In this document: piece by piece, positions 19,721-27,553 of the stretch
How the letters are laid out: every line of letters starts with the position of its first letter
Numbering within the stretch: the first letter of the stretch is position 1
Source of the DNA: Halorarius litoreus
Lineage (GTDB): Archaea > Halobacteriota > Halobacteria > Halobacteriales > Haloarculaceae
Length of the DNA: 64,000 nt
NCBI RefSeq assembly: GCF_024362405.1
Contig: NZ_CP101454.1
Coordinates: forward strand, 1,984,001 to 2,048,000
Direction of reading: 5' to 3'
Program-made: the position numbers and the translations under genes
Notes under the pieces: generated by a model
The model's database searches: none
Told to the model about the DNA's origin: nothing
Seen by the model: only the letters and a program-made list of their open reading frames with translations

Positions 19721-19858
19721 CTACTCCGCGTCTTCCTCTGCGTCTTGCGGGACCAGCATGTCCGGACTGCGCCGGTGGACTGGTGTTCGTGCAAACGCGG
19801 CGATGCGGGCCCTATCGCTCTCTGATAGTCGCGATTCCATCACGACGAGCATAGCCAT
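19721..19858 (-). CDS. Putative 45-residue small protein
   Basis: A short frame on the minus strand begins MAMLVVMESRLSESDRARIA and ends MLVPQDAEEDAE before TAG at 19721. Its composition (Asp/Glu/Arg-rich helix SESDRARIAAFARTP, then VHRRSPDMLVP and an acidic tail) looks like a genuine haloarchaeal small protein, unlike other frames in this spacer. ATG codons at 19858 and 19852 are both possible. There is no known domain and function is unknown. The AT-rich DNA just upstream could contain its promoter. Confidence 0.5.
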   Translation of the reverse strand: MAMLVVMESRLSESDRARIAAFARTPVHRRSPDMLVPQDAEEDAE

Positions 19859-20078
19859 CTTACTGGTAAAACAATTGAGCGCCTACGCCGCTGACAGCAG
19901 GCAGCTACCGTCCGGCACCAACATCGTTCAATCGGATTTGTGACCAGCTCAGTGACGTGTTGGGCCACCACCAGTTCGGTCGACGGTACTGCTGTAACCG
20001 TCCGAATTCGGGAGTAACTCGCGCTTACTCGCCTGAAAGGTCGTACGAGGTTATACGGTAGGATCCGTAACTGCGCCC

Positions 20079-20429
20079 ATGGGCCACCCGGAACAGCGGT
20101 CCCTCATCCGGCGTCTGTTCGAGGCATCGGACGGCGCGATGGAGGGCCTGCTCTGTGCGGTCTCGCCCGGTCGTCGGCGCCGGTTGCTCCGCGTGTTGGC
20201 CGACGAGCGCCACACGCTCACGGCAGCCACGCGAGCACTGCTCACGGAGCGCGGTGAGCCGATGACTGCCGACTCGGTGGCGTTCCAGCAGCTCTATCTC
20301 GAACTCTATCACACGGACCTGCCGGCGCTCCGGGCGGCCGGACTGGTGCGCTACGACGAGACGACGGGCGAACTCGGCCTCACCGACGACGGGCGGTACG
20401 TCGTCTCGCTGCTCCCCGAGCGCGGGTGA
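20079..20429 (+). CDS. DUF7344-like winged-helix protein, no membrane segment
   Basis: A 116-residue soluble relative of the DUF7344 proteins: the domain starts at GLLCAVSPGRRRRLLRVL (residues about 23-40) and keeps the QQLYLELYHTDLPALRAAGL core and the YDETTGELGLTDDGRYV wing. It lacks the two transmembrane helices of its neighbours at 14247 and 17813. GTTATACGG at 20050-20058 is about 25 bp before the ATG, so the transcript is probably leaderless. Target genes are unknown. Confidence 0.78.
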   Translation: MGHPEQRSLIRRLFEASDGAMEGLLCAVSPGRRRRLLRVLADERHTLTAATRALLTERGEPMTADSVAFQQLYLELYHTDLPALRAAGLVRYDETTGELGLTDDGRYVVSLLPERG

Positions 20430-20433
20430 CGCG

Positions 20434-20847
20434 TCAGGGGGTGTGGACGGCGCGGTCGCTGGTGTCGACGATGGCGCGCGTGGTCGACCCGATGTACCGC
20501 TGGCGGTTCTTCGACTCGTAGCCGAGTACGATGAGGTCGGCGTCGATCTCGGCGGCGTACGTCAGTATCTCCTCGTGCGGGACCCCGTGGACACAGCGCG
20601 TCGTCACCGGCACACCGGACGAGGCTGCACGGTCCGCGAACGTCTCGAGCAGTCGGTGCCCTTCGTCTTCCGCTTCGTCGACGACGAGCTCCGCCGTCGA
20701 GAGCGCCGGCTCCCCGAAGCTTCGGGTGTCGACGACGTGGAGCGCGTACACCTCGGCGGCCTCGTCGTCGGCCACGTCGAGTGCGTGTTCGATGGCCCGC
20801 TCGGCCCCGGGACTGTCGTCGATGGCGATGAGAATTCGCTCGTACAT
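20434..20847 (-). CDS. Universal stress protein (UspA family)
   Basis: A 137-residue UspA-fold protein. It opens MYERILIAIDDSPGAERAIE and has the strands ALHVVDTRSF and DADLIVLGYES; the ATP-binding G-2X-G-9X-G(S/T) motif is degenerate (GYESKNRQRYIGSTTRAIV), so nucleotide binding is uncertain. The Met at 20847 is preferred over one six codons upstream because TTTAAG at about 20873-20880 gives a leaderless start there. It is convergent with the DUF7344-like gene, with a 4-bp gap. Confidence 0.92.
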   Translation of the reverse strand: MYERILIAIDDSPGAERAIEHALDVADDEAAEVYALHVVDTRSFGEPALSTAELVVDEAEDEGHRLLETFADRAASSGVPVTTRCVHGVPHEEILTYAAEIDADLIVLGYESKNRQRYIGSTTRAIVDTSDRAVHTP

Positions 20848-21069
20848 CGTGCTGTACGGAGCCACAGCGGCGAGCTTAAACCCTGCCGAGCGTTCGGCCG
20901 GGCTTGGAGTCGCTTACTCGCAGCCGGCCGGTGATAACGCCGTGTTACTCGACCGCCTGGGGCGACCTGCGGTTGCGAGATACCCCCTCGTTTCCGCTGA
21001 AATCCGGCCGAATGCGGCCCGGTCGCTCCTCGTGTGTTCAGTTTCACTCCGGTCGGGTCACTGGCCGCG

Positions 21070-21309
21070 TCACCAGTCGCTGCCGGCGTCGATGGGGCCG
21101 TCGTGGTCGAGCAGGGTCGCCTCCTCGGGGTCGAGTCGGCTCTCCGAGTGCTGGTCGAGGAAGTAGAGGTAGTCGCCGTCGAGGATCTCCAGCCGGTCGG
21201 CGTGCTTCCGTTCGACGTGGCGCCGGAACTGTTCGATGGTGGCGTCCCCCCGCTCGGATTCGGGGAACGTCGCTGCACACTCGACGCACTCGAACACCCG
21301 TGGGTCCAT
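21070..21309 (-). CDS. Small C2H2-like zinc-finger protein
   Basis: A 79-residue protein that opens MDPRVFECVECAATFPES; CVEC (Cys8 and Cys11) with HVERKH about 18 residues later makes a CxxC...HxxxxH zinc-finger pattern. The remainder (EILDGDYLYFLDQHSES) is acidic. It may bind DNA or protein; nothing more is known. The start at 21309 places the finger at the N-terminus, whereas the upstream codons to 21366 are not conserved-looking. Confidence 0.72.
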   Translation of the reverse strand: MDPRVFECVECAATFPESERGDATIEQFRRHVERKHADRLEILDGDYLYFLDQHSESRLDPEEATLLDHDGPIDAGSDW

Positions 21310-21352
21310 ACCCCCCCGTAGGACGCCGAGGACCAAGCCTACTTCGGCGCGG

Positions 21353-21904
21353 TCAGACCACGCCACAGCTCGTGGTGCTGACCGCGACGCCGGCCGGTTC
21401 GGTCGTGTCGACGACGGCCCGAACCCCGAAACACTCGATCTCCTCGAAGCCGTCGTGGCGGTCCAGCAGGTCGACCCACCACGCGTCGTCGTTCGCCCGG
21501 TCGGCGGCGCCCAGGTCGATGGTCGCCCACGTCTCCCGACCGACGAGCCGAACGCGCACGTCGAAGTCCCCCGGGTTCTCCCACCCGGAGGCGAGTCGCG
21601 CTCGCCCCGCCCGCCCCATCCCCGTCGCGACGCCGCCGTCGCCCGTCGGCGTCGGATAGTCGCCCGCAGGGACGGTCAGCGTCTCGGCGGTCACGCGCGT
21701 CGGCTCCCCGCCGACGGGGTCGCGGAACACCTGCACCGCCACCTCGTGTGCCTCGAAGCCGGCATTGTCGACTGCGACACCCCCGAGGTCGTGTGCCGGT
21801 CCGACGACCGGTGCCCCCGTGAGCAGCGACCAGGCACCGAGGAACAGCAGGCTCACCACGACGCTCGCAGCGACCCACCGCGGCGAGGTGCGTCCCGGCC
21901 ACAT
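21353..21904 (-). CDS. Membrane-anchored hypothetical protein
   Basis: A 183-residue protein with one N-terminal hydrophobic helix (WVAASVVVSLLFLGAWSLL, residues 10-28) followed by a beta-rich, probably extracytoplasmic domain (VAVDNAGFEAHEVAVQVFRD, WENPGDFDVRVRLVG). Two C-terminal cysteines (IECFG and TTSCGVV) could form a disulfide. No family recognised. Its ATG overlaps the stop of the DHH nuclease gene by one base (TGATG), so it is the second gene of that operon. Confidence 0.68.
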   Translation of the reverse strand: MWPGRTSPRWVAASVVVSLLFLGAWSLLTGAPVVGPAHDLGGVAVDNAGFEAHEVAVQVFRDPVGGEPTRVTAETLTVPAGDYPTPTGDGGVATGMGRAGRARLASGWENPGDFDVRVRLVGRETWATIDLGAADRANDDAWWVDLLDRHDGFEEIECFGVRAVVDTTEPAGVAVSTTSCGVV

Positions 21905-23322
21905 CAGCCCAACTGCTCGCCCACGATGCGGTTCGCGTGCTCGACGAACTCCGCCTCCGTGCCAGCCGGAATCGTCGCCCCCGCCGCCACGTCGTGGCCG
22001 CCCCCGCCCCCGCCGACGGCCGCACTCGCCTCGCCCATCACGGCCGAGAGGTCGAGCCCCTGGCTGACGAGACTCCCCGTCCCGCGCGAGGAGACCTTGG
22101 TCTCTTCGTCGCTCTCCTTCGCGAACGCGACGATGGGTTTTCCGCGGTCGACGCCCGACGCCCCCATCGACATCCCGGCGATGATGCCGACGATTGTCTC
22201 CTTGATCTCGTCGCCCGCGTCGAACCACTGGAGGTGCTCCTCCTGCGTGACGCCGTTGCGCTTCACCCACTGCAGCCCCTCCGAGAGGTTCCGTCGGTGT
22301 TCCCGGAGCAGGCGACGTGCGGTTTCGAGTCCCGCCTCGCGGTCGCCGAGACACACGGCGAGCCCCACGTCGGCCCGCTCGTAGCGGGCCGTCGCGTTGA
22401 GGAGGGTGGAGAACTCCGAGGCGTCCCGGAGTTCGGTCCCTTCGGGTTCGGCGAGGAGAGTGTAGGTCGTCCCGACGAGCCGGTCGATCTTTCTGGCGGG
22501 GACGCCGCGCTTGACGGCGTGGCGAACCAGTCCGCTCGCGACGGTCTGGCGCTCCTCGTCCGAGAGGTCGACCCACCGCTTCCACTCGCCGTCTCCATCG
22601 CGCACGTCGATGCCGAGGTCGTCGAGGAAGGAGATCGCGCCCGACTGGGAGTTCGAGATGCCCGGCACGAACACGTCGGTCGCGTATTCGAGTAATTTGG
22701 GGAGTGGACGGGTCTGTTTCCCGTAGACGGCGAGGTCTTTCGCCTCCTGGAGGACGCCCGCTTCGACGCCCTCCTCGACGAGCGCCGCGTTCGCGCCGTG
22801 GAGTTCGCCGCTCGAATCCTGCATGTCTCCGACCGCCCCCACGACGGCGGTGGCGGCGAGGTCCGTGTTCGCCTCGCCGCCGAGCGCGCGAGCGAGGACG
22901 TACGCCGCGCCCGCACCCGACAGCTCCTTCGCGCCGTTGATGCCGAACAGCAGGGGGTTGAGGTGGAACTCGGTGTCGGCGTCTTCGGCGGGCTGGTGGT
23001 GGTCGGCGACGATGGGGGTGAAGTCACCTGCCTGCTCGTGGTCGGCGATGTCGTCGAGCTGGCCCGAGCCGAAGTCAGTGAACAGGACGGTGTCGTACTC
23101 GCGGGCGGCGATGCCGGCGATGGCCTCGCTGTCTAGCTGTTTCTCGAACACCTGTTCGTACGGGATGCCCGCGCGTTCGAGTGCGGCACCGGCGACGGCG
23201 GCGCTCGTGAGGCCGTCGGCGTCGATGTGGGAGGCGACGAGCACGCGGTCGGCCTCGCGCAAGCGGTCGGCGCAGGCGGCCGCGCGGTCGGCCATCTCGG
23301 GGACGGGGCCGGCAGCAGTCAT
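21904..23322 (-). CDS. DHH-family phosphoesterase, RecJ-like single-strand exonuclease
   Basis: A 472-residue archaeal RecJ/GAN-type protein. The DHH domain holds ASHIDADGLTSAA (motif I), VLFTDFGSGQ (motif II) and VADHHQP (the DHH triad); the C-terminal DHHA1 domain ends with a glycine run and HDVAAGATIP. Such enzymes degrade single-stranded nucleic acid with Mn2+, and in archaea associate with the CMG replicase. The Met at 23322 is chosen because TTTAAA at 23348-23353 lies about 26 bp upstream. It is divergent from the phosphate permease. Confidence 0.9.
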   Translation of the reverse strand: MTAAGPVPEMADRAAACADRLREADRVLVASHIDADGLTSAAVAGAALERAGIPYEQVFEKQLDSEAIAGIAAREYDTVLFTDFGSGQLDDIADHEQAGDFTPIVADHHQPAEDADTEFHLNPLLFGINGAKELSGAGAAYVLARALGGEANTDLAATAVVGAVGDMQDSSGELHGANAALVEEGVEAGVLQEAKDLAVYGKQTRPLPKLLEYATDVFVPGISNSQSGAISFLDDLGIDVRDGDGEWKRWVDLSDEERQTVASGLVRHAVKRGVPARKIDRLVGTTYTLLAEPEGTELRDASEFSTLLNATARYERADVGLAVCLGDREAGLETARRLLREHRRNLSEGLQWVKRNGVTQEEHLQWFDAGDEIKETIVGIIAGMSMGASGVDRGKPIVAFAKESDEETKVSSRGTGSLVSQGLDLSAVMGEASAAVGGGGGGHDVAAGATIPAGTEAEFVEHANRIVGEQLG

Positions 23323-23346
23323 AGGGGGACGTAGCGCGGTTCCGGA

Positions 23347-23391
23347 TTTAAAGTTCGGGACCGCGCCGACGCGCCACTCACCGGATATAAA
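23347..23391. promoter_or_regulatory. Back-to-back TATA boxes for recJ-like and phosphate permease genes
   Basis: GGATTTAAAGTT at about 23345-23356 reads as a TATA box on the minus strand, 26 bp from the nuclease ATG. GATATAAACGG near 23384-23394 sits about 27 bp before the permease ATG on the plus strand. Both spacings predict leaderless mRNAs. Confidence 0.65.
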
Positions 23392-23415
23392 CGGCGCCAC
23401 GACGAACGACTGCCA

Positions 23416-24627
23416 ATGGTCGCCACCGGGACGCTAGTCACGCTGCTCATCGCAGGTGTCGCCTCGCTGTTCATGGCGTGGGCCATCGGGGCTGGCTCCT
23501 CGGGGTCGACCCCGTTCGCTCCCGCCGTCGGGGCGAACGCCATCAGCGTCATGCGTGCCGGCTTCGTCGTCGGCATTCTCGGCCTGCTGGGCGCGTTCCT
23601 CCAGGGGGCGAACGTGACGGAGGCGGTCGGGACGGAGCTCCTGATCGGCGCGCCGCTCACCCCGACGGCAGCCATCGTCGGCCTGCTCACCGCGGCGGTG
23701 CTCGTCGCCATCGGCGTGTTCGCCGGCTACCCCATCGCCACCGCGTTCACCGTCACCGGGGCAGTCGTGGGTGCGGGGCTCGCGCTCGGCCGCGGCCCCG
23801 CGATTCCGAAGTACCAGGAGATCGGGTTGCTCTGGGTACTCGTCCCGTTCGTCGGCGGCGGCATCGCCTACGCCACCGCGAAACTCCTGCGCGACGAGCG
23901 CGTCTCCGAGGCCGTGGCGGTGCCCGTGCTCGCGGGGCTCGTCGGCGTCGTCCTCGCGAACATCGAGTTCGTCCTCCTCGGCGAGCCCGGTGAGGCGCTC
24001 GGGCTGGCCGCCGCCGCCGCACGGGTGATACTGGAGGGGACGACTGTCGTCACGCCCCGGTTCCTGGTCGCGCTCAAGCTCGCGCTCACCCTCGTGTTCG
24101 CGCTCTGGGTGATGGCGATGCTCCGCTGGGACATCACGAACGACCCCGAGGCCGGCCAGCGCCACTTCCTGCTGGCGCTCGGCGGGCTGGTCGCGTTCTC
24201 CGCGGGCGGCTCGCAGGTCGGCCTCGCGCTCGGCCCCCTCCTGCCGCTGCTCGGTCCCGACACGGTGTCGGTGCCACTCCCCGCCCTGCTGTTCGTCGGT
24301 GGGCTCGGGCTGCTCGTGGGCTCGTGGACTGGGGCGCCGCGGATGATAAAGGCGCTCGCCCAGGACTACTCGAGTCTGGGGCCGCGACGCTCAATCGCGG
24401 CGCTCATCCCCTCGTTCGCCATCGCGCAGACGGCCGTGTTCGTGGGCGTACCCGTCTCGTTCAACGAGATCATCGTCTCGGCCATCATCGGCTCCGGCTA
24501 CGCGGCCGGCGGCTCGGGCGTCTCGGTGACGAAGATGGGCTACACCGTGCTGGCGTGGATCGGCTCGCTCGTGCTGGCGTTCGCCGTCTCGTACGGGCTG
24601 TTCCTCGCGGTCGACGGCCTGCTCTAG
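23416..24627 (+). CDS. PiT-family inorganic phosphate transporter
   Basis: A 403-residue permease with about ten hydrophobic helices in two repeated halves. The first half has GANAISVMRAGFVVGILG and the second VSFNEIIVSAIIGSGYAAGG, both matching the PD001131-type duplicated motifs of PiT phosphate:cation symporters. It would import phosphate using the sodium or proton gradient. It is preceded by a leaderless-type TATA box and ends with a 4-bp tail-to-tail overlap with the convergent CorC/HlyC-like gene. Confidence 0.9.
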   Translation: MVATGTLVTLLIAGVASLFMAWAIGAGSSGSTPFAPAVGANAISVMRAGFVVGILGLLGAFLQGANVTEAVGTELLIGAPLTPTAAIVGLLTAAVLVAIGVFAGYPIATAFTVTGAVVGAGLALGRGPAIPKYQEIGLLWVLVPFVGGGIAYATAKLLRDERVSEAVAVPVLAGLVGVVLANIEFVLLGEPGEALGLAAAAARVILEGTTVVTPRFLVALKLALTLVFALWVMAMLRWDITNDPEAGQRHFLLALGGLVAFSAGGSQVGLALGPLLPLLGPDTVSVPLPALLFVGGLGLLVGSWTGAPRMIKALAQDYSSLGPRRSIAALIPSFAIAQTAVFVGVPVSFNEIIVSAIIGSGYAAGGSGVSVTKMGYTVLAWIGSLVLAFAVSYGLFLAVDGLL

Positions 24628-25979
24628 GCCTCGGGCTCCTCGACGGTCTCGCCCTCCGGGGGCGCGACGCGGGTGACCCGGGCCTTCATGATGCGCGTGT
24701 TCTCCACGTCCTCGACGCGGATCTCGACGCCGTCGAAGGTGATGAGCTCACCCTCCTCGACGAGCCGGCCGGCACGGTTGAAGATGAAGCCGGCGATGGT
24801 CTCGAACTCCTCGCCCTCGGGGAGGTCGATCTCGAGCTGTTCGTTCACGTCCTCGATGTTCACCTCGCCGCGGACGATGGCGGTGTCCTCGTCGACGAAC
24901 TCGATGGGTTCCTCTTCCTCACCCTCCAGGATCTCGCCAACGATCTCCTCGGTGAGGTCCTCCATCGTGACGAGCCCCTCGGTCGTCCCGAACTCGTCGA
25001 TGACGATGACGAGGTGCATCCGGTTCGAGCGCATCTCGGCCAGCAGTTCGTCGACGTTCTTCGACTCGGGGACGTGGAGCGTCGGCTGGATGAGGTCCGC
25101 GAGCTCGAGGTCCTCGCTCTCGCCGTAGTTCAAGTCCCGGACGAGGTCGCGGATGTGGACGACGCCCGTGATGTTGTCGAGGCTCCCCTCGTAGACAGGC
25201 AGTCGGGCGTGGCCCGACTGGATGCAGGTCTCGATGGCCTCCTCGATAGAGGCGTCACGAGGAATGGCGTCCATGTCGAGCCGCGGCGTCATCACCTCCT
25301 TCGCGATGGTGTTGTTGAAGCGGAAAATCCGCTGGAACATCTCGCGTTCGTCCTCCTCGATGACGCCCTCGCGTTCCCCGGTCTCGATGATGTCACGGAT
25401 CTCGTCGCGGGTGACGTAGGAGGTCTCGATGGCGGAGCGCCCGCCGGTCACCTTGTTCACGACGCGCGTCAGGTAGTCGAACAGGACGATGAGCGGCAGG
25501 AGGATGTACTCCGCGAGCTTCAGCGGTCGGGAGACGCGCAGCGCCCACGCCTCGGTGTTCTCGACGGCGTAGCTCTTCGGGGCCGACTCCCCGAACAGCA
25601 GGACGAGCGCGGTGATGCCGAACGTCGCGGCGACCACGGCCTGCCCCTGTGAGAGGAAGATGGCGAACAGCCCCGTCGCGATGGACGACATGGCGATGTT
25701 GGCGATGTTGTTACCGACGAGGATGGTCACCAGGAGCCGGTGGGGGTCGTCACGGAGCTCCTTGAGCGTCTTCGCCCCTCTCTTTCCGCTCTCGGACAGT
25801 GACTCGACCCGGTGGCTCGCCAGCGAGAACATGGCGATCTCGGACGAGGAGAAGAACGCCGACAGCATGATGAGCAGCACGATCGCGATCGTGCCGAGTG
25901 TGACGATGACCCCTTGACTGATGAACACGCCGAACAGGTTCACCTGGAGGGTCGTGACAGACGACGATACCAAGCCCAT
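24624..25979 (-). CDS. CNNM/CorC/HlyC-family membrane protein with CBS domains
   Basis: A 451-residue protein. Residues 1-195 hold the DUF21 membrane domain with about four helices (VIVTLGTIAIVLLIMLSAFFS, FAIFLSQGQAVVAATFGITA); two CBS domains lie at about 215-335 (VMTPRLDMDAIPRDASIEEA and LIQPTLHVPESKNVDELL); a CorC_HlyC domain closes the protein. The family is linked to Mg2+ or other cation efflux, with adenosine nucleotides sensed by CBS. The gene stands alone and its stop overlaps the phosphate permease by 4 bp. Confidence 0.92.
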   Translation of the reverse strand: MGLVSSSVTTLQVNLFGVFISQGVIVTLGTIAIVLLIMLSAFFSSSEIAMFSLASHRVESLSESGKRGAKTLKELRDDPHRLLVTILVGNNIANIAMSSIATGLFAIFLSQGQAVVAATFGITALVLLFGESAPKSYAVENTEAWALRVSRPLKLAEYILLPLIVLFDYLTRVVNKVTGGRSAIETSYVTRDEIRDIIETGEREGVIEEDEREMFQRIFRFNNTIAKEVMTPRLDMDAIPRDASIEEAIETCIQSGHARLPVYEGSLDNITGVVHIRDLVRDLNYGESEDLELADLIQPTLHVPESKNVDELLAEMRSNRMHLVIVIDEFGTTEGLVTMEDLTEEIVGEILEGEEEEPIEFVDEDTAIVRGEVNIEDVNEQLEIDLPEGEEFETIAGFIFNRAGRLVEEGELITFDGVEIRVEDVENTRIMKARVTRVAPPEGETVEEPEA

Positions 25980-26141
25980 TTTCAGACTGCCTTTTGTAGC
26001 CCCGGAGACGGATTAAGACTTGTCATAGTCTCTCCACGCTGTGACGGCCGCGACCCGCAACGCTGCGGTCCGCGAAGCGGTCGTGTACCGTGGGCTTCCG
26101 CGGGCGACACCCTTAGGAACCGAACGGCCGTAGCCGGCGGC

Positions 26142-26420
26142 ATGACAGACGACCCGGAGATCACCCTGTACCGACTGCAGGGCTGTCCGTTCTGCGAGCG
26201 CGTCGTCCGCGTCCTGCAGGACAACGACGTGCCGTACCGCTCCCGATTCGTGGAGGCGCGTCACTCCCGACGCGACGCCGTGAAACGACTCACCGGCGCC
26301 CGGACGGTCCCCGCGCTGATCGACGAGCGTACGGGCGTCACGATGTCCGAGAGTGCGAACATCGTCGACTACGTCGAGTCGACGTACGGGCAGCGGGAAC
26401 AGGAGGTCGTGAGCGAATGA
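26142..26420 (+). CDS. Glutaredoxin-like / GST N-terminal domain protein
   Basis: A 92-residue thioredoxin-fold protein. CPFC (Cys15, Cys18) is the redox motif and TVPALID supplies the cis-proline; the ending SANIVDYVESTYG is typical of GST N-terminal domains. It should reduce disulfides using a low-molecular-weight thiol such as gamma-glutamylcysteine, which haloarchaea use instead of glutathione. The ATG at 26142 fits the domain, and its stop overlaps the next gene as ATGA, so it is coupled to a cysteine-free redoxin. Confidence 0.9.
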   Translation: MTDDPEITLYRLQGCPFCERVVRVLQDNDVPYRSRFVEARHSRRDAVKRLTGARTVPALIDERTGVTMSESANIVDYVESTYGQREQEVVSE

Positions 26421-26938
26421 ATCTCGGGTTCGACGTCGTCGAGTTCGAGGCGGGCGACCACGTAGAGGCCGGCGACGAGGCACCCGACTTCACCCGGCCG
26501 CTCGTGAACGACGAGTTCTGGGAGGACGTCTCGCTCTCCGAGCTCACCGACGACGCGCCGGTCGTCCTCGTGTTCCACCCGATGGACGGCGACTTCCCGG
26601 CGACGTACATCTGGCAGGAGATCCGCGACGCGGGCTGGGTCGACGACTGGGACGCACACGTCGTCGGGCTCTCCATCTCCACGCCGTACGAACACAAGGA
26701 GTTCCTCCGCGAGTGGCGCGACTTCGAGCAGTTCCAGCTGTTCTCGGACCCCTCGAACGAGGTCGCAGAGGCGTACGGCATCGTCCACGACCTCGACGGG
26801 ATGGCCGGCATCGCCGAACCGAAGCCCGCGGTGTTCGTCATCGACCAGGAGCGGACCGTCCAGTGGGCGTGGGTCGCCGACACGTGGCCGGCGTTCCCGC
26901 CGTACTCGGACGTCGAGGACGCCGTCGCGAACCTCTGA
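26417..26938 (+). CDS. Peroxiredoxin-fold (AhpC/TSA) protein lacking cysteine
   Basis: A 173-residue redoxin-domain protein with APDFTRPLVNDEFW, VVLVFHPMDGDFPATYIW and KPAVFVIDQERTVQWAW, which track the AhpC/TSA fold. The peroxidatic Cys is expected after VFHPMDGDF; here the segment reads DFPATYIW, and there is no cysteine in the whole protein. It therefore cannot act by the normal peroxiredoxin chemistry and may be a binding partner or a divergent enzyme. It is translationally coupled to the glutaredoxin-like gene and 3 bp from sua5. Confidence 0.85.
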   Translation: MNLGFDVVEFEAGDHVEAGDEAPDFTRPLVNDEFWEDVSLSELTDDAPVVLVFHPMDGDFPATYIWQEIRDAGWVDDWDAHVVGLSISTPYEHKEFLREWRDFEQFQLFSDPSNEVAEAYGIVHDLDGMAGIAEPKPAVFVIDQERTVQWAWVADTWPAFPPYSDVEDAVANL

Positions 26939-26941
26939 GGC

Positions 26942-27553
26942 ATGTCGAGCGGCGAGGACACACTGGCCGACGCGCTCGACGAGGCGGCCGCCGCGATTCG
27001 TGACGGCGACCTCGTGGTCTACCCGACCGAGACGGTGTACGGGCTCGGCGCGGCCGCGCTCGACGCCGACGCCGTGACGCGAGTGTTCGACGCCAAGCGG
27101 CGCGACCGCTCGAAGCCTGTCTCGCTCGCGGTTCCCTCGGTCGAAGCCGCGGGCGAGGTCACGCGCCCCACCGAGCGCGAACGGGCCTTCATGCGCGAGT
27201 TCCTCCCCGGTCCCGTGACGGTGGTCGTCGAGCGTGGGCCCGACGTACCTGACGTACTCACCGCCGGCGGTGACCGCGTCGGGGTCCGCGTCCCGGACCA
27301 CGACGTCGCGCTCGCGCTGCTGGAACGGGTCGCACCGGTCACCGCGACGAGCGCGAACGTGTCGGGGCGAGCGAGCACCCGCCGACTCGCGGACCTCGAC
27401 CCCGAGATTCGGGAGGCTGCAGCGGTCGTCGTCGACGGCGGAGAGACGCCCGGCGGCGGGTCGACGGTCGTGGACGTCTCTGCGGGGGAGATTCACCGCC
27501 GCGGGCCGCTCGCCGACGCCATCGAGTCGTGGCTAGAGGAGCGACCGGAGTGA
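26942..27553 (+). CDS. sua5: L-threonylcarbamoyladenylate synthase (Sua5/YciO/YrdC family)
   Basis: A 203-residue YrdC-domain enzyme that makes threonylcarbamoyl-AMP from threonine, bicarbonate and ATP for the t6A37 modification of ANN-decoding tRNAs. Landmarks are YPTETVYGLGAAA (residues 27-39), KRRDRSKPVSLAV (nucleotide-binding Lys/Arg) and TATSANVSGR near 140. It lacks the extra Sua5 C-terminal domain, so it is YrdC-length. It is third in an operon-like row and overlaps the convergent Cas4-like gene by 21 bp. Confidence 0.92.
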   Translation: MSSGEDTLADALDEAAAAIRDGDLVVYPTETVYGLGAAALDADAVTRVFDAKRRDRSKPVSLAVPSVEAAGEVTRPTERERAFMREFLPGPVTVVVERGPDVPDVLTAGGDRVGVRVPDHDVALALLERVAPVTATSANVSGRASTRRLADLDPEIREAAAVVVDGGETPGGGSTVVDVSAGEIHRRGPLADAIESWLEERPE

